The notes: generated by a model not told the origin, from the sequence alone. 33,682 bases of DNA from Anaerolineales bacterium (GCA_020630805.1 JAHDIM010000020.1:1-33682); one strand, 5' to 3'. Positions 15,666 through 24,213 are shown, numbered from the stretch's first letter. Translations and numbers: made by a program.

Positions 15666-16781
15666 CTATTTCAAAATTAGATAATCACGGTGAATTGCTT
15701 CATCACCGTATGCATAGCCAAGTATTTTTTCAATCTCAGTGGAATTCTGTCCCAAGATGCGCAGCAGTTCTTGGTGTGTGTAATTGACAAGCCCACGCGC
15801 AATTTCATTCTGAGCTTGGTCAAAAATAGCAACGGTATCCCCCCGTTCAAAGGCCCCATCTACGCGGCGAATCCCGACCGGCAATAGGCTGCTTCCTTGC
15901 TGCAACGCTGAAATCGCGCCATTATCAATGGTCAGACGCGCCTTTTTGTCCCAGCCAGCCAGGATATACCGCTTCCGACTCTCAATTGACGTTACGACAG
16001 GCGTAAAACGCGTCCCGACATTTTCACCAGCAGCAACTCGCGCAATGATATTTTCAGCCTTGCCATTTGCAATGACGGTCGTCACCCCAGACCGCCTTGC
16101 GAGATCAGCCGCTTGTAATTTCGTCAGCATTCCGCCAGTGCCAAGCAAACCACCGGTCCCAGCCGCTTGCCAAAGTGACGTTGGAATCTCGTCTTCATCT
16201 ACAACCGACACCAATTCAGCATCTGGATTGATGCGAGGATCTGCCGTGTAAACCCCGTTCTGGTCTGTCAGCATAATCAGTAAATCAGCGCCAATGAGCG
16301 CCGCTACTTGGGCAGATAAATTGTCATTGTCGCCAACGCGAATTTCATCCGTGGCCACGGTGTCATTTTCATTTACAATCGGCACAACTCCGCCATGATG
16401 TAACAATGCCAACATCGTGTTGCGTGAATTCAAAAAACCAGAACGACGCGAAATGTCTTTCCGGGTGAGCAGCACTTGGGCAACGTTCTTGCCATAATAG
16501 CCGAAAAGCTGTGCGTACAGCGCCATGAGACGCGGTTGGCCAATAGCTGACAGCATTTGTTTCCGAGGTAATTCTTTTGGAATTTTAGGGAACTGAAGTA
16601 CTTCAGAGCCAACGGCTTGGGCACCGGAAGATACTAAAACGACATCTGCACCCGCATCCATCAGTTGTGCCATTTGACGCACCAACTCAATAATGCGATG
16701 CGGCGCAAGCGAGATGGTGCCATCTGTTAGCGTACTGGTGCCAAGCTTTACGACAATTCGACTATAACTGGAACAAGACAT
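15666..16781 (-). CDS. proB: Glutamate 5-kinase with C-terminal PUA domain
   Basis: ProB phosphorylates glutamate with ATP and is the feedback-regulated first step of proline synthesis. The amino acid kinase domain covers residues about 8-255, with VVKLGTSTLT, VLVSSGAQAVG, IVNENDTVAT, GDNDNLSAQVA and GTGGMLTKLQAA. A PUA domain at about 275-355 (DNGAISALQQGSSLLPVGI) follows, as in the longer bacterial form. It begins at ATG 16781. A hairpin terminator lies just upstream, leaving almost no room for a separate promoter: only 11 bases lie between its last visible T-tract and the ATG. proA follows after 8 bases. Confidence 0.98.
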   Translation of the reverse strand: MSCSSYSRIVVKLGTSTLTDGTISLAPHRIIELVRQMAQLMDAGADVVLVSSGAQAVGSEVLQFPKIPKELPRKQMLSAIGQPRLMALYAQLFGYYGKNVAQVLLTRKDISRRSGFLNSRNTMLALLHHGGVVPIVNENDTVATDEIRVGDNDNLSAQVAALIGADLLIMLTDQNGVYTADPRINPDAELVSVVDEDEIPTSLWQAAGTGGLLGTGGMLTKLQAADLARRSGVTTVIANGKAENIIARVAAGENVGTRFTPVVTSIESRKRYILAGWDKKARLTIDNGAISALQQGSSLLPVGIRRVDGAFERGDTVAIFDQAQNEIARGLVNYTHQELLRILGQNSTEIEKILGYAYGDEAIHRDYLILK

Positions 16782-16795
16782 AAAAATTCTGTAAT

Positions 16796-16823
16796 AAAAA
16801 AGCGCCAGCTAGTGGCTGACGCT
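16796..16823 (-). terminator. Intrinsic terminator or attenuator just before proB
   Basis: On the minus strand AGCGTCAGC (16823-16815) pairs with GCTGGCGCT (16809-16801) around a five-base loop with one A-C mismatch, followed by TTTTT (16800-16796). It follows the PucR-type gene, but its T tract ends only 14 bases before the proB ATG, so it could also act as a leader attenuator for proBA. Confidence 0.8.
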
Positions 16824-16854
16824 CGTCTAATTTTCAAAGCAACTCCGGAAAAAA

Positions 16855-18489
16855 TCAATACTCAGGCAGAAGTTTATACGCTTTGAGCGCCAGTTGGACA
16901 GCCAACCGCGTTTCCGGGTTATCTAGATCTAAGCCTGCAATTTCACCAATCCGTTCCATCCGATATTGGAGCGTATTGCGGTGAATATATAGCGCTTCTG
17001 CAGTTTGAGTCAGATTGCCTAAATGCTCAAAGTAAACAGTCAGTGTTTTGATAAGCGTACTATTGTGTTTTGCATCATATTCCAGCAAAGGACCAATGGA
17101 TTCATTGCAGAATTGTTCAAGTTCGTCATAGCCCTGCAACTGGAACAGCAAGCGATGCACGCTCAGGTCACCAAAATACAAAGGCCGACTTTCATCTAAA
17201 CGCCGAGCCGTCCCCATTGCCTGGGTGGCTTCACGATGGGAAACAGCCCATTCGTGTACGTTACGCGCTGGGCGACCAATGCCACAATATATTTTCGTAC
17301 GCGGATAGTCTTGGGTTGCCAGTTCAAACACACTGTCTGACAAACTGCGTGCGCTCGCAATTGACATGCGCTCATCAAGAGCAATGAAGGCTGCAACCTC
17401 ATCTTGCGAATTCCGGACGAGTGCAGACAAGCGCCCCAGCCCAATTTCACTATTCACAATGGTTTCAAGACGGCGCTGTGATGGCGGCGCGCCTGTTTTG
17501 GTTTCGCCCCAAGAGAAGACGACCACTGAATGCGGACTATCAATATGATGTCCTAATCGCCCTGCCCAGCGTTCAAGCTCTGCTGCTGGAATAGAACCTG
17601 CTAAAACAGCATCAATGAAGTCGCCCCGCAAACGTTTTGTGGTATCACTGACAGCCTTTGCTTTGGACATTGCCATCGCATAGGCCGCAGCGCCCTGCTC
17701 AATGAGCATGGTGTCAAGCGTGTCGATTTCGTTTTCAGCAGCAATGAAGGACAAGTAGCCACGCGCTAAGTGCTTGACGACAATTGGCGTGACCAAGCGT
17801 TGATAACGCTCAGCAATAGATTGCTGCTCTACACGCCCACGATTCTTCGCAGCAAAACGCCGATCTGACCAGCCATCTGGTAACAGTTTTGGATCTGTAA
17901 TGCGCTTGGTCACGCTCATCCAGTCGCGGTCATCAATCTCACGCAATGGTTTATCTACCATTACACGCAGGCGCTTGTCTTGCAAGATGACGCCACGACC
18001 AGTAATCTTGGCAATTTCACCTGCAATCATATCCAGATCTACATCTTCTGCTGCCAACCTGAAGAGTTGCCGAGAGATATCGTTTGTGCGTTGCGCAATT
18101 TGCGCCTCACGTTTGAGCAATGTAGTGAGTGCACCACGATGCGCATCGCGAAGATCACTGCCTGCAGGCAACCCAATGACCGGCAAGCCTGCTTTGTCTG
18201 CAATTTGCAGCGCAGACTGCGGAATTGGCTGGTTGCTCGCAATTGCGGCTACGTTCAAGCCAATGAATTCTTTAATTGCAGCTTCCCAGTCGGGGTCGTC
18301 AGAACGCACCGCAACGATAACAAAGTCACCATCTTGCATGAGTTCTTCGCGACGTAATGGCACACCAACACTTACAGTCCAATTGACGAGGCGAGCTCGA
18401 TGCGCTTCTCCTACCAAGTACCCTGAACCAGAGGGTAAGGCTAGACGCACTAAGTCTGAAAGTGAGATTTTTACCGAAGTATCTGCCAT
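16855..18489 (-). CDS. PucR/CdaR-type transcriptional regulator
   Basis: The 544-residue protein has the domain order of the PucR family. The N-terminal PucR domain (about 1-125) contains DGDFVIVAVRSDD. A GAF-like middle (about 130-270), a GGDEF-like CdaR module (about 300-430), and a C-terminal helix-turn-helix (about 475-535) follow, the last with NLTQTAEALYIHRNTLQYRMERI. The HTH signature LxxTAxxLxxHRNTLxYR is unmistakable. Family members sense small metabolites and activate catabolic genes; the Bacillus PutR relative controls proline use. Its position directly upstream of proB on the same strand therefore invites a proline link, but a terminator separates them and targets are unproven. 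It is divergent from the site-2 protease gene across a 407-base gap. Confidence 0.93.
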   Translation of the reverse strand: MADTSVKISLSDLVRLALPSGSGYLVGEAHRARLVNWTVSVGVPLRREELMQDGDFVIVAVRSDDPDWEAAIKEFIGLNVAAIASNQPIPQSALQIADKAGLPVIGLPAGSDLRDAHRGALTTLLKREAQIAQRTNDISRQLFRLAAEDVDLDMIAGEIAKITGRGVILQDKRLRVMVDKPLREIDDRDWMSVTKRITDPKLLPDGWSDRRFAAKNRGRVEQQSIAERYQRLVTPIVVKHLARGYLSFIAAENEIDTLDTMLIEQGAAAYAMAMSKAKAVSDTTKRLRGDFIDAVLAGSIPAAELERWAGRLGHHIDSPHSVVVFSWGETKTGAPPSQRRLETIVNSEIGLGRLSALVRNSQDEVAAFIALDERMSIASARSLSDSVFELATQDYPRTKIYCGIGRPARNVHEWAVSHREATQAMGTARRLDESRPLYFGDLSVHRLLFQLQGYDELEQFCNESIGPLLEYDAKHNSTLIKTLTVYFEHLGNLTQTAEALYIHRNTLQYRMERIGEIAGLDLDNPETRLAVQLALKAYKLLPEY

Positions 18490-18604
18490 AAGATGCTAAG
18501 AGAATTTTTTAAATAGCTAAATAATATTCAGCGGAGCCCTAACTATAGAAGGATTATAAATAAATTTTACCGCTGTGCTTGTAAATGTAATGGTGACTAA
18601 ACTA

Positions 18605-18621
18605 GTTGACTTCTAGTCAAC
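18605..18621. promoter_or_regulatory. Operator-like palindrome
   Basis: GTTGACT at 18605-18611 and AGTCAAC at 18615-18621 are perfect inverse complements around TCT. The symmetry fits a dimeric DNA-binding protein. Its position between the divergent genes makes the PucR-type regulator a candidate, but this is inference. Confidence 0.5.
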
Positions 18622-18697
18622 GACTTAGCCACATTTTATAAAACGTTTATCCTTATCAAATATAGTATGAGAGTGGCATTGTGTCAAAACTGACATA

Positions 18698-18712
18698 TGT
18701 GCAACTTGCACA
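18698..18712. promoter_or_regulatory. Operator-like palindrome
   Basis: TGTGCAA-C-TTGCACA is a perfect 15-base palindrome with a central C. It lies 155 bases upstream of the -10 box of the site-2 protease gene, with a smaller inverted repeat (18682-18695) just before it. Confidence 0.5.
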
Positions 18713-18866
18713 ATTCAGCATTCAAACTGCACAATGACTTGGTTTTTGGTGGCTAATAACTTTCTCTACGTTGTTTGTCGTCGGATTTCAAGCAAATCAA
18801 TATTTTTTAGCCGCGATTTGGCTTAGATAATGGTGAGTGTGATTGTGCTTCGCAATCCGATCTCGC

Positions 18867-18872
18867 TATAAT
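18867..18872 (+). promoter_or_regulatory. -10 box of the site-2 protease gene
   Basis: TATAAT at 18867-18872 lies 24 bases before the chosen ATG at 18897. TTGTGC at 18843-18848 is a partial -35 match at 18-base spacing. This placement puts the in-frame TTG at 18843 upstream of the transcript start and supports the ATG. Confidence 0.65.
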
Positions 18873-18896
18873 CTGTTTGAGGTATTTCTTTTTTAT

Positions 18897-20222
18897 ATGT
18901 CTGTACTATCAATTCTGTCATTCATTATTGTCTTTGGCATCCTGATCATTGTTCATGAGCTAGGACATTATGTGGCATCTCTTTGGGCTGGTGTCCACGT
19001 CAAAGAATTCGGCATTGGTATTCCACCCAAGGCAATGACGCTTGGCCATTGGCGCGGAACGGAGTTCACACTAAATTGGCTACCAATTGGTGGCTTTGTT
19101 CGCCCAGCTGGTGAAGATGACTTTTCAGTTGAAGGCGGTCTTGCCGCTGCACCAAAAATGCATCGAATTGTAATTTTGGCAGCTGGGTCATTTATGAACC
19201 TAGTCTTGGCTTTGGTCTTGTTTGTTGCCATGTACGTCATTGGCGAACCACAACCAATTGCCACTATCAGCGTCAATGAAGTTGCAGCGGGATCAATTGC
19301 TGAAGAAGCAGGTCTGCAACATGGCGACATTATCAGTGCTGTCAATGGTGAAAAAATCTCTGCCGATTTCCAACTTGAGCAAGCGCTAAGCAGCAATGCT
19401 GGCAATGAAATTGAGATTATTGTGGGCCGCAATAGCGAAGCAGTGACTGTCAGTCTGACTCCAGACAGCGCTGCGGACAACTACATTGGTGCATCCACAT
19501 TAGCAACACCAATTTACGATGTCATCATTCGATTGGTTGAACCAGATGGCCCAGCGGCTGAGGCAGGCCTGCAAGTCGATGACATGTTGTTATCTGCAAA
19601 CGGCAGTCCGATTAGCTCTGTACAAGACATGATTGATGTCACACAGGCAAATCTAGGTGAACCAATTGCGCTTGATGTGATGCGACTAGGCCAAGTTCAG
19701 ACCTTGACAGTCACACCGCGAACGGAATGGCCTGAAGGCCAAGGCCCAACTGGCATTGTGCTGGGTCGCAACTATGTCGATTTCGTCAAATCAAACTTGC
19801 CATTTGGGCAAGCAGTTTCACAAAGCTTTAGCGATGTTGGCTTCCAAATTCGTGAAACGCTGATGATCCCAGTGCGTCTCATTCGTGATCAGCTTCAACC
19901 TGAAGAAGCCCGTTTGGTTAGTATCAAAGGGATTTATGACATCAATCGCGTCGTGGTAGAAGACTCGGTCGCTGTTGGGTCAATCTTCCCAATGCTCCAA
20001 CTTGCTGGCTTCATTAGCGTTGCGTTGGCAATTGCAAACCTACTGCCTTTACCAGCGCTAGATGGCGGCCGAATCTTGTTTGTCTTGGTGGAAGCCATCC
20101 GCGGCAAACGCGTTCCCGCTGAACGTGAAGGGTTTGTTCATGCCATGGGTATGGCAATGCTGTTGGCACTCATGGTCGTGCTTGTCATCAATGACATTGT
20201 GAACCCGATTATTCCGAGATAA
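18897..20222 (+). CDS. rseP: Site-2 zinc metalloprotease RseP with two PDZ domains
   Basis: Site-2 proteases cleave membrane-embedded substrates, typically anti-sigma factors, and so pass envelope signals to the cytoplasm. The zinc motif HELGH is at His20-Glu21-His24 in the first helix, and the second active-site segment NLLPLPALDGGR supplies the LDG aspartate near the C-terminus. Two PDZ domains lie between, at about 110-190 and 205-280 (GSIAEEAGLQHGDIISAVNG and GPAAEAGLQVDDMLLSANG). The ATG at 18897 is chosen over an upstream in-frame TTG because the protein then starts directly with the membrane helix and sits just after a TATAAT box. It has 441 residues, which is normal. A strong terminator follows. 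Confidence 0.96.
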   Translation: MSVLSILSFIIVFGILIIVHELGHYVASLWAGVHVKEFGIGIPPKAMTLGHWRGTEFTLNWLPIGGFVRPAGEDDFSVEGGLAAAPKMHRIVILAAGSFMNLVLALVLFVAMYVIGEPQPIATISVNEVAAGSIAEEAGLQHGDIISAVNGEKISADFQLEQALSSNAGNEIEIIVGRNSEAVTVSLTPDSAADNYIGASTLATPIYDVIIRLVEPDGPAAEAGLQVDDMLLSANGSPISSVQDMIDVTQANLGEPIALDVMRLGQVQTLTVTPRTEWPEGQGPTGIVLGRNYVDFVKSNLPFGQAVSQSFSDVGFQIRETLMIPVRLIRDQLQPEEARLVSIKGIYDINRVVVEDSVAVGSIFPMLQLAGFISVALAIANLLPLPALDGGRILFVLVEAIRGKRVPAEREGFVHAMGMAMLLALMVVLVINDIVNPIIPR

Positions 20223-20256
20223 ATTCGATCTCCCCCACTACAACTAAACTATTGAG

Positions 20257-20284
20257 ACGGGTGGCCAATTGGTCGCCCGTTTTC
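20257..20284 (+). terminator. Intrinsic terminator after rseP
   Basis: ACGGGTGGCC (20257-20266) pairs with GGTCGCCCGT (20271-20280) around AATT, with two G-U pairs in RNA, followed by TTTT. It ends rseP and overlaps any upstream start of the HEAT-repeat gene, which argues for the later ATG. Confidence 0.88.
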
Positions 20285-20309
20285 ATGCCTATTCCAAACT
20301 ATTTTGCAT

Positions 20310-20315
20310 TAGAAT
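20310..20315 (+). promoter_or_regulatory. Possible -10 box of the HEAT-repeat gene
   Basis: TAGAAT lies 11 bases before the chosen ATG at 20327 and would give a nearly leaderless mRNA. No good -35 box is visible. Confidence 0.4.
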
Positions 20316-20326
20316 ACCTGCTTTCT

Positions 20327-21292
20327 ATGGAAGACCATCAAGATCTGAACCCGAACGATATCAAATTACCTGATCCAAATCAGGGCTTGGCTGCATTAAA
20401 AACCAATGCGGCATTGACGACTCCCGATATTGAATCGCTTTCATCCATTTGGGGCGAAACCTTAGCTGCATTCCAACAGCTCTGGCCAACGCTAGACTCC
20501 GCTCGTAAGGCAATGGTTTTGGAACAAATGGCAAGCATGTCAAAAGAATCTCTTCATTTGAGCTATGAAGAGATTGCTTTGATTTCCCTCAAAACCGAGC
20601 AAGGTCTTGGTCGCAAATGGGCAATTGATATCTTAGAGACTAGCGAAGATGTCCGGGCTATACCAGCTTTAGTGAGCGCTCTCAATAGTGATGCACATCC
20701 AAGCACTAGAGCAGCAGCAGCAAAAAAGTTGTATACGTTCTTAGAACTCGCTGAAGATGGTCTGATTACCGATCGAAATCTCGACTTGATTGAAGCTAGC
20801 CTAATTGACGCCGCCAACTCAGATGAGAGTGTCGAAGTGCGTAGCGCAGCAGTCGCCTCACTTGGGCCAATCAACACTACTGAAGTTGAAAACGTTATTC
20901 GCGACAGTGCGCTAAATCAAAACGTGTCGCTTCAAGCCGCTGCTGTTCTTGCAATGGGCCGCAGCTACGACATAGAGCGTTGGCAAGACTACGTCCAAGA
21001 CAGTTTCGAACACGTTGCGCCTCTCGTTAGACAAAATGCAGCCCTCGCCGCTGGCATGTTTGCCGATGAAAACTTAGCAGCAGATCTCGCTGAGTTGTTA
21101 TTCGATGAAGAAGATGAAGTCCTAGCGAATACAATTTGGGCCTTAGGTGAAATTGGTGGACGCGTTGCGCGTCGCAAACTGATGGAATTCCAAACAATCC
21201 ATGAAGGTGACGAAACCTTTGAAGACGCAATTGAAGATGCCTTAGCGATGATGGATCTTGGCGAAGGCAGTGGAGATATTTTTTCCATCTAA
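20327..21292 (+). CDS. HEAT-repeat protein of unknown function
   Basis: The 321-residue soluble protein is almost entirely helical pairs of HEAT/PBS-lyase type. Examples are ALVSALNSDAHPSTRAAAAKKL, AANSDESVEVRSAAVASLG, AALAAGMFADENLAADLAELL and DEVLANTIWALGEIGG. About five repeats span residues 95-300, preceded by an acidic N-terminal segment. Such proteins are scaffolds or binding platforms; the partner is unknown. The ATG at 20327 is preferred to an in-frame TTG at 20252 because the rseP terminator covers the region between. The FecR-like gene begins 3 bases after its stop codon, so the two are translated together and may work together at the membrane. Confidence 0.88.
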   Translation: MEDHQDLNPNDIKLPDPNQGLAALKTNAALTTPDIESLSSIWGETLAAFQQLWPTLDSARKAMVLEQMASMSKESLHLSYEEIALISLKTEQGLGRKWAIDILETSEDVRAIPALVSALNSDAHPSTRAAAAKKLYTFLELAEDGLITDRNLDLIEASLIDAANSDESVEVRSAAVASLGPINTTEVENVIRDSALNQNVSLQAAAVLAMGRSYDIERWQDYVQDSFEHVAPLVRQNAALAAGMFADENLAADLAELLFDEEDEVLANTIWALGEIGGRVARRKLMEFQTIHEGDETFEDAIEDALAMMDLGEGSGDIFSI

Positions 21293-21295
21293 CCC

Positions 21296-22552
21296 ATGCT
21301 TGAGCTTTGGAGTGACCCGCATCGGCGGGCATGGTCAGTCATTGTTGCCTCGTTTCTTGTAACGAGCATTATTTGCGTTTCTGCGCCTGTTTTAGCATGG
21401 CGTTTTGTTCAACAAAGCACACGCAACAATGTCTCTACCATTGCACTTACTTCAGGGCGCGTCTTAGTAAAACAATCAGACAGTGTGCTTCCAGTTGCGA
21501 TTGGGAACGAAGATGAGCAGTTTGAGGAAGGAATTGACATTCAAATTGAAGACAATTCTCAAGCTGCCATCACAATTCGTGAACCACGTGACAATACGTT
21601 GCTTAGCACGTTACAACTCTATAGCGACACTGAAGCCCAAATCACGCGTTCCCGTGCGCCCCGCTTCCGAATCAGTGAAAACGATAACAGGATTGACCTC
21701 GACGTCGATCGCGGACGTTTACGCATAACGATTACTGAATCGGAACCACCAACGATTGTGAATTTGCAAACCCCAGATGCACAAATTGTTTTGCGTGAGC
21801 CTGGAAACTATTCTCTTGAAGTGCGGAACGGCATTACTGATGTGCTTGTGGCAAACGGCGAGGCTGTTGTCAGCGCTGAAGGGAAATCACTTGAGCTAGA
21901 TTCAAGTGAACGCACCGTAGTGAACCAAGGTGATGCTCCAGAAGGGATTCTGCTGAGCGAACGAAACCTTTTGCGTAATGGCGACTTCAGCAGCAGCCTG
22001 ACCAATGGCTGGACCGTTTATAAGAACAGAGACGATGTCAATCAGTCAGATGGCGTGATTACGCTGACCCGACAAGACGGGCTCTCTGCGGTGCAGTTTG
22101 ACCGGCGCGGTGCCGGCTGGGCACAAACTGGAATCACGCAAGTCCTAAACCGCGACATCCGAGATTATTCCAGCCTAAAGCTGAACTTAGCAGTTTGGTT
22201 AGCGTTTCAAGATCTGCGTAACTGTGGCATTCGGGGGTCTGAATGCCCGCTTATGGTACGCATTGAATATATTGATGGTCTGGGCAACTTGCAAAGTTGG
22301 ATCCACGGATTCTATTACTTACAAGACACTACTGGCACCTACCCAAACCACTGTGTCACCTGCCCGCCGCCAAGTGGACAACATGACGCTATCAACAATG
22401 GTGTGTGGCACTTTTTTGACTCAGACAATTTAGTTGAGCAACTCACCACTAATGGCGTACCACCCTCCAGTATTGAGGCCATCTCAATTTATGCCGAAGG
22501 CCACAGCTTTGAAAGCTATGCCTCTGCAATCGAGTTGGTTGTGGAAGAGTAA
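21296..22552 (+). CDS. FecR-like membrane-anchored protein with beta-sandwich C-terminal domain
   Basis: The 418-residue protein has a short cytoplasmic N-terminus, one membrane helix (about 15-36, VIVASFLVTSIICVSAPVLAW) and an external part. Residues about 45-215 resemble the FecR periplasmic domain: repeated beta strands, including an RISENDNRIDLDVDRGRLRI segment and NGEAVVSAEGKSLELDSSE. Residues about 225-418 resemble a carbohydrate-binding-like jelly roll (LLRNGDFSSSLTNGWTVYK), with four cysteines in two close pairs. FecR relatives relay signals to sigma factors, but no sigma factor gene is adjacent, so a structural or binding role is as likely. It is coupled to the HEAT-repeat gene and ends 5 bases from the convergent M23 gene. 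Confidence 0.82.
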   Translation: MLELWSDPHRRAWSVIVASFLVTSIICVSAPVLAWRFVQQSTRNNVSTIALTSGRVLVKQSDSVLPVAIGNEDEQFEEGIDIQIEDNSQAAITIREPRDNTLLSTLQLYSDTEAQITRSRAPRFRISENDNRIDLDVDRGRLRITITESEPPTIVNLQTPDAQIVLREPGNYSLEVRNGITDVLVANGEAVVSAEGKSLELDSSERTVVNQGDAPEGILLSERNLLRNGDFSSSLTNGWTVYKNRDDVNQSDGVITLTRQDGLSAVQFDRRGAGWAQTGITQVLNRDIRDYSSLKLNLAVWLAFQDLRNCGIRGSECPLMVRIEYIDGLGNLQSWIHGFYYLQDTTGTYPNHCVTCPPPSGQHDAINNGVWHFFDSDNLVEQLTTNGVPPSSIEAISIYAEGHSFESYASAIELVVEE

Positions 22553-22557
22553 TCAGC

Positions 22558-24213
22558 TTAGAAATTTCGCGCCCCGACAATCTGGACTTTGGCGTTCATT
22601 CCTCCATCCTCTCTCCGCCAAACTTCGTGCGGAAAGAACATAGACGCCGATAACACAAACGAGAACGCTGCCCCAACGCCGGGCTCATTGCGTAGCGTAC
22701 GATAGTACTCCACATACTGATGCCCTTTCGTCCCCGAATCAACCCGTTCTGATGGATTCGAGAACTCAGTAATCAACAACAATTTACGTGGATACCGTCG
22801 GCGATATTCTTTGTAAATTTGACCACCGCCAAGACTTCGTAAAGACGTTTCACTTAGCCAATACGCATGCACGCCAACCCAGTCGCACTCTTGAACCGCA
22901 AAATCGGCTTCGTCTAAGAATGGCCACATCGGCGTCCGATGACCTAGCAGAATATTTCCTGGTGACATGCCCGGAAAGCCAAACTTTGCCTCTGGCATAC
23001 TCGCCCGCAAATGGTCACGCACTTGCAGTAGCCACATCCCGAAATCACGTCCGTTTTGCCAAATATTTTGCCAGCCCTCGATGCGTAAGTTTGGCTCATT
23101 GTGGATCTCGAAGTGGCGAATTCCACGTTGGTAATGGGCTCGCGCGCCCTGCTCTACACGATTGATAAAGTCAGAAGCTGAAATATACGTGTCCCCAAAA
23201 TTGGTAAACAACCGCGTCATTAGGAAAATTTGTGGATTGTCAGACCGAACACGGTCAATATCACGCGCGGGGGCATTCGACAACAGCTTCAAGGCTTCAA
23301 TACGGGCTGTTTTTAAGGGTTGATAGTCACGCTCACCGAGCGGGCCATCGGCACGCCCATGGACACCTATCAAACACCGATCATAAGGCCAGTCGTACGT
23401 GATCGGCACTGGCTCAGGCTGCCCACCATCTCCAGGGTCAGGAATGATAGTGCCAGGATCTGGCGCATCCAAATATGGTGTCGGATCAATGACATCGTAT
23501 GGATACAGTGTCAGTCCAGCCGCTGAAGCACCTTCTTTTTTCAAAGAAAAATGCAAATGTGACGCCGTTGAATTCCCAGTTGAATCTGCAAAGCCAATTA
23601 CTTGCCCGCGCGTGACTTGCTGGTCTTTGCGAACATGCGCACTCTTCAAATGAGCATAAATAGTTTTATAGCCATCAATATGCCGGATGCGCACATGAAT
23701 CCCATAGGGGTGGTTGTTGCTGCCATCGTGGACTGCATAGACCGCGCCATCAGCTGCCGCGTAGACATTCGCACCTTCAGGCGCCCGAATATCAATGCCT
23801 TCATGCCCTGGTAAACCCCACCGACGATAGTAGTCAGCGTTGACCCCAAATTGCTGGGTCACTAATGCATAATCTGTTGGCCAGCGCAGGCGAAACGGCA
23901 GTTCGTCCTTTCCAAACGGATCATTGTTACGAATACGTTCGGCTAATTTCTCGCGCAGTTCTTCAGGACTGGTGACATTGAGAACGTCTAGTTTTGCGTC
24001 TGGATAGTGCTCACGGAACCAAGGCTGAACGTCACGACCAAAGCCCCCGGCAATGTTGACCAACGTGATGGTCTGTCCAGGATATTGAAACTTTCCTGCG
24101 GTTTCAGGATCGTGCGTAATCCGAACGCGAAAGCGAAACGCATAATCACGCGCAGCCTGAATCCAGCGGAAATAGTTTTGCTTTGGAAGTAAAAGAATGT
24201 GTTCGTCTGCCAT
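22558..24213 (-). CDS. M23 peptidase fused to a glycoside hydrolase-like TIM barrel
   Basis: This 551-residue protein joins two enzyme-like parts. Residues about 105-250 form an M23/LytM endopeptidase domain, with metal ligands His137 and Asp141 in GHEGIDIRAP and the HxH pair His219/His221 in SHLHFSL, plus YAHLKSAHV; it is expected to cleave peptidoglycan cross-bridges. After a Pro/Gly-rich linker (about 248-270), residues about 275-545 resemble a clan GH-A barrel. Glu373 in IHNEPN and Glu483 in LLITEF are candidate acid/base and nucleophile. The N-terminal 100 residues are unassigned. No signal peptide or membrane helix is visible, which is odd for a cell-wall enzyme. TATATT ends 9 bases before the ATG. 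Confidence 0.85.
   Translation of the reverse strand: MADEHILLLPKQNYFRWIQAARDYAFRFRVRITHDPETAGKFQYPGQTITLVNIAGGFGRDVQPWFREHYPDAKLDVLNVTSPEELREKLAERIRNNDPFGKDELPFRLRWPTDYALVTQQFGVNADYYRRWGLPGHEGIDIRAPEGANVYAAADGAVYAVHDGSNNHPYGIHVRIRHIDGYKTIYAHLKSAHVRKDQQVTRGQVIGFADSTGNSTASHLHFSLKKEGASAAGLTLYPYDVIDPTPYLDAPDPGTIIPDPGDGGQPEPVPITYDWPYDRCLIGVHGRADGPLGERDYQPLKTARIEALKLLSNAPARDIDRVRSDNPQIFLMTRLFTNFGDTYISASDFINRVEQGARAHYQRGIRHFEIHNEPNLRIEGWQNIWQNGRDFGMWLLQVRDHLRASMPEAKFGFPGMSPGNILLGHRTPMWPFLDEADFAVQECDWVGVHAYWLSETSLRSLGGGQIYKEYRRRYPRKLLLITEFSNPSERVDSGTKGHQYVEYYRTLRNEPGVGAAFSFVLSASMFFPHEVWRREDGGMNAKVQIVGARNF

Larger units (their letters stand above)
18490..18896. other. Long AT-rich intergenic region with three inverted repeats
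   Basis: No plausible gene is present. The gap lies between the divergent PucR-type and site-2 protease genes and holds three inverted repeats. GTTGACT-TCT-AGTCAAC at 18605-18621 has 7-bp arms. TGTCA-AAAC-TGACA at 18682-18695 has 5-bp arms. TGTGCAA-C-TTGCACA at 18698-18712 has 7-bp arms. TGCACAAT also recurs as TGCACAATGA near 18729. A TATAAT at 18558-18553 on the minus strand could serve the PucR-type gene, though no good -35 box was found. The size and palindromes suggest a regulatory region. Confidence 0.6.

Noticed and set aside
18843-18896. Longer N-terminus for the site-2 protease from TTG 18843
   Set aside because: The TTG lies in the -35 region upstream of the TATAAT at 18867, and the ATG at 18897 gives the normal family start.
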